In this document: positions 37,750-40,131 of the stretch, piece after piece
Numbering within the stretch: the stretch's first letter is position 1
Layout of the letters: the number at the start of each line of letters is the position of its first letter
NCBI GenBank assembly: GCA_016210005.1
Contig: JACQVA010000142.1
Span: forward strand, 1-40,131
Source: Deltaproteobacteria bacterium
GTDB taxonomy: Bacteria > Desulfobacterota > Binatia > HRBIN30 > JACQVA1
Direction of reading: 5' to 3'
DNA: 40,131 nucleotides
Translations under genes and position numbers: made by a program
Notes under the pieces: model-generated
The model's database searches: none
Told to the model about the DNA's origin: nothing
What the model saw: the letters and a program-made list of their open reading frames with translations, nothing else

Positions 37750-39426
37750 ATGCCTCCGACGCTGCCGGCTGCTGCTGCCATCCGCGAATTGGCCCGCTTC
37801 GGTCTGATTTTCGCGGCGCTGCTGGCCCTGCATGCCGGCGCGCTGTCATTGCCCCACCACTGGGACGCGCTCAATCGTGTGCACAATGCCCACACCATTG
37901 CGGCGCACGGCTTCAGCCCGTTTCTGCCTGCGGGCATCACTTTCCTCGACGCGCAATGGCGGCCGCCGCTGCTGCTCGAGCTGCTTGCCCTTGCGGTTAC
38001 GCTGAAACCCTACGATCTGATCGCCGCCCACGTGCTCTGGCTCGGCTTTGCCGCGCTCGCCGTCTACATGACTGATCGCCTCGGGCGCAGCTGGCATCCG
38101 CTGGTCGGCGCGGTGGCCGCGCTCTGGCTGGCAACTAACCCCCTGTTCTTCGCCCAGAGCGAAGTGGTGGTGTTGGAGGTTCCGATCACCGCCCTGACGG
38201 TTACCGCCGCCGTCTGCCTGCTCGAAGGCCGCCGCGGTCTCTATTTGGCGACAGCTGCGGCCGTGGTGCTGTTCAAAGAGTTCGCCCAGTTCGCCCTGCC
38301 GGGCTTGGTGTTGTTTGCGTGGTGGGCGGCCCCGGCGGGGAAGCGCTGGCGTGCCGCGGTTGTGGCCGCGGCGCCGTTTCTTGCCTTCGTGGCCTGGCTG
38401 GTGGCCTGCAAGCTGCACTACGGCTGGTTTCTCTCGCCCTACACTGTCACCGCCGTGGGCATCGAGCCGAGCGCGATCCCGTGGCGTGGGTTGCTGATAA
38501 CTGCCGCACACTTCGGCCGGCTACTGTTGCAAGCCGGTTTCTGGGACGGCAATTGGGCCGCGACCCTGCTGGTTCTCGGGGCTTTGGTTGCGCCTCTGCC
38601 GGCGCCGGTGCAGCGCCGCTGGGCGTGGCCGGCAGCCGCTGCCGTGCTCGCCGTCTATGCCGTATATCCCTCGCTGCTCGCCGGCAGCGAGCGCGTTCTG
38701 ATCGCCGCGCCACAGGCAGTTACACCCGGGGGGCTGCTGCAAGACACCTACGCGCAGCTCCAGCGCTTGCGCCTGCCGCTGGCGCTGGCCAGCGGACTCG
38801 GCGTTCTCGCCCTGGGCGGCCTCGGGCAGGTCGATTGGCGGGCGGCGCGGTTGTGGCTCAGCGGCGGCATCATCGCCGGCTACGTGGTGATGCTGGCCTT
38901 CATTCAGTACCGCATGGTCCGCTACCTGTTGCCGGCCTATCCGTTCATCCTCGTGACAGCCGCCGCCGCCTTGTGGCAAGTCGCCCGCCACTCGGCGACG
39001 CCATGGCGGCGAGTCGTGCCAGTGGCTGCGGCGGTGGTGCTGCTGTTCGTGTCGCGCTACTGGGGCACACGCGCCGGCCCGGGCAACGTGCTCGAAAGCA
39101 ACCTCGAATTTCGCGACATGGTCTTCGTGCGCCGCGCCGCCGCGGCCTACCTTGAACAGCTGGCGCCGCGCGCCATTTTGGCGGCGTGGCCCGAGACGAT
39201 GGAGCTGCGCTTCCCGTTCGAGGGCTACGTGACGCGCCCGCTTGCCGTGGTCGAGGATCCCCGGCACGACGCCGAGGTGCTCTACCTCTCGCCACAGTCG
39301 AGCGATCATGATCTGGCCGCCACGCTGCGCCACGCCCGGCCCGAGGTGACACTGCAACCGCTGCAGCGCTTCGAGCACCACGGCAAGTCGGTCGCCTTGT
39401 TCCGCATCGTCTCACCCCGCCCGTAG
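37750..39426 (+). CDS. GT-C type membrane glycosyltransferase (PMT/ArnT-like)
   Basis: A 558-residue protein from ATG 37750; the upstream TTG 37711 is not favoured. About a dozen hydrophobic segments fill residues 10-440. The first periplasmic loop HHWDALNRVHNAHTIAAHG carries an acidic Asp where ArnT/PMT enzymes hold their catalytic pair, though only one acidic residue is present. A soluble domain of about 110 residues ends the protein (VLESNLEFRDMVFVRRAAAAYLEQL ... FRIVSPRP). Polyprenyl-phosphate sugar transfer at the envelope is the likely role; acceptor unknown. A hairpin at the stop codon may terminate transcription. Confidence 0.78.
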   Translation: MPPTLPAAAAIRELARFGLIFAALLALHAGALSLPHHWDALNRVHNAHTIAAHGFSPFLPAGITFLDAQWRPPLLLELLALAVTLKPYDLIAAHVLWLGFAALAVYMTDRLGRSWHPLVGAVAALWLATNPLFFAQSEVVVLEVPITALTVTAAVCLLEGRRGLYLATAAAVVLFKEFAQFALPGLVLFAWWAAPAGKRWRAAVVAAAPFLAFVAWLVACKLHYGWFLSPYTVTAVGIEPSAIPWRGLLITAAHFGRLLLQAGFWDGNWAATLLVLGALVAPLPAPVQRRWAWPAAAAVLAVYAVYPSLLAGSERVLIAAPQAVTPGGLLQDTYAQLQRLRLPLALASGLGVLALGGLGQVDWRAARLWLSGGIIAGYVVMLAFIQYRMVRYLLPAYPFILVTAAAALWQVARHSATPWRRVVPVAAAVVLLFVSRYWGTRAGPGNVLESNLEFRDMVFVRRAAAAYLEQLAPRAILAAWPETMELRFPFEGYVTRPLAVVEDPRHDAEVLYLSPQSSDHDLAATLRHARPEVTLQPLQRFEHHGKSVALFRIVSPRP

Positions 39427-39441
39427 GGCAGAAATCTGCCC
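39426..39441 (+). terminator. Hairpin at the glycosyltransferase stop codon
   Basis: GGGCAGA-AA-TCTGCCC is a perfect 7-bp stem (loop effectively 4 nt as GGGCAG-AAAT-CTGCCC) that begins with the last base of the TAG stop. No U-run follows, so it may be a weak intrinsic terminator or mRNA 3'-end stabiliser. Confidence 0.45.
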
Positions 39442-39785
39442 CGCGTCTGCAATGAGGACCCTTCAGGCGTGAAACTCGGCACGAATTACCGGACATGGCT
39501 GAGGGACAGCAGTTTCAGGTCAGGGAGCCGACCGGACCAAGAGGCGCCCCCTGACCGTCGAAGGGTTACATCGTCGCGGGCAAGACGCGAACCGCGAAAG
39601 CCTACTCACCGCAGAGGCCGCCGAGGACCGCAGAGGCTGACAGGGCTCCGCTTCTGCGCCGATCTTCCCGTTCCCTGCCCGCGCCGTACTGGAGGGCGCC
39701 TTGACACGGCCCCTCAGTGCCGTGGCGCAGTGGCGCCACGGCTGCTGACCATGGTGGTGTAGGCCCTTCGAGGCAGCTCACGACG
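39442..39785. other. Gene-free strip with decayed CGCAGAGG repeat
   Basis: No gene is supported. At 39610-39640 ACCGCAGAGG and GACCGCAGAGG are present in the same orientation, a noncoding dispersed-repeat motif. The rest shows no clear structure until the hairpin array. Confidence 0.5.
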
Positions 39786-40131
39786 GGCATCTTGCCTGCG
39801 GTCTTTCCTCCCGGTGGTGCAGGCATCTTGCCTGCGGTTCCTGACCCACCGAAGCCCAAGCCCCTCAGCCTCTCGCTGGCGCAGCCACCGCCGGGAACGC
39901 GGGCAGCTCGCAGGTGGCGCAGGCGTCCCCGCCTGCGATCCCTCGTCTCGGTGGCACCGGCGCCCCCGCCGGCAGTCCAGTCCGCTCTACCGGTGGCGCA
40001 GGCATCTTGCCTGCGGTCCCTGACCCACCCAAGCCCAAGCCGCTCAGTCCCTCGGTGGTGCAGGCATCTTGCCTGCGGTCCCTGACCCACCCAAACCCAA
40101 GCTGCTCAGTCCCTCGGTGGCGCAGGCGTCC
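39786..40131 (+). repeat. Tandem array of covarying hairpin units
   Basis: Units open GGTGGYGCAGGC. Full units of about 62 bp lie at 39813-39875, 39992-40053 and 40054-40115, share the tail CCTGACCCACCNAAGCCCAAGC and CTCAGTCCCTC, and carry GCAGGCA-TCT-TGCCTGC stems. Two shorter units (39913-39949 and 39950-39991) have different stems that remain perfectly paired: GCAGGCG-TCCC-CGCCTGC and CCGGCG-CCCC-CGCCGG. A degenerate piece is at 39875-39912, a partial hairpin at 39786-39796, and a further unit begins at 40116 and is cut by the window end. Confidence 0.9.

Noticed and set aside
39813-40131. CRISPR array
   Set aside because: The stretches between hairpins are themselves repeated (CCTGACCCACC..., CTCAGTCCCTC), unit length is not constant and no cas gene is present.

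Overview
The window is GC-rich and densely coded. It comes from a Gram-negative bacterium: it carries three Sec/lipobox lipoproteins (one LolB/DUF4292-like), a Rhodobacter-type PmtA-like methyltransferase and a CtpA/YibQ envelope pair. The mix of acyl-CoA ligase, crotonase, SDR, DAP-reductase-like and epoxide-hydrolase genes, together with noncoding dispersed repeats, recalls uncultured Binatota/deltaproteobacteria-type soil or groundwater lineages. That placement is inference, since no rRNA marker is present.

Layout. (1) 1-3.56 kb is an accessory island. A HigBA-like toxin-antitoxin pair and an MqsR/DUF4258-like + YgiT zinc-finger pair are separated by copies of a dispersed repeat built on a 7-bp unit (CAGTGAC). 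A DUF4062 (TIR-like) gene ends inside the third copy, and a coupled small-protein/nucleotidyltransferase pair and a small membrane protein follow. (2) 3.6-11.6 kb holds a crotonase, a minus-strand rtcB-archease-amrS operon (RNA ligase, its activator and a radical SAM enzyme), an acyl-CoA synthetase, a DAP-reductase-like dehydrogenase and an SDR. (3) 11.7-18.1 kb is a five-gene minus-strand operon with short overlaps: TPR lipoprotein, LolB-like lipoprotein, a family-5 solute-binding lipoprotein and two Opp-type permeases, with no ATPase genes.

(4) 18.1-25.5 kb has a gene-free 0.6 kb stretch with a large imperfect hairpin, two Gfo/Idh/MocA oxidoreductases, a TPR protein divergent from a YajD-type HNH nuclease with a near-consensus, apparently leaderless promoter, an epoxide hydrolase, a PIG-L deacetylase and a Ycf46-like AAA ATPase. 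(5) 25.5-31.4 kb is a housekeeping minus-strand operon ctpA-yibQ-xseA-xseB-ispA-tlyA with a recognisable sigma70-type promoter. The dxs gene that often sits in this neighbourhood is absent.

(6) 31.5-39.4 kb contains a PmtA-like methyltransferase, a small excisionase-type HTH protein, an MFS exporter, a HemJ/CopD-like membrane protein, a VOC protein, a GcvR-like double-ACT protein, infC with a rare TTG start and no rpmI/rplT behind it, purN coupled to an alpha/beta hydrolase, and a GT-C type membrane glycosyltransferase. (7) 39.4-40.1 kb has no gene. It holds an intrinsic hairpin, a decayed CGCAGAGG repeat, and a tandem array of hairpin units whose stems change by compensatory substitutions. 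The array runs off the window end.

The most unusual material is the repeat-bounded TA cassettes at the left end and the covarying hairpin array at the right end.
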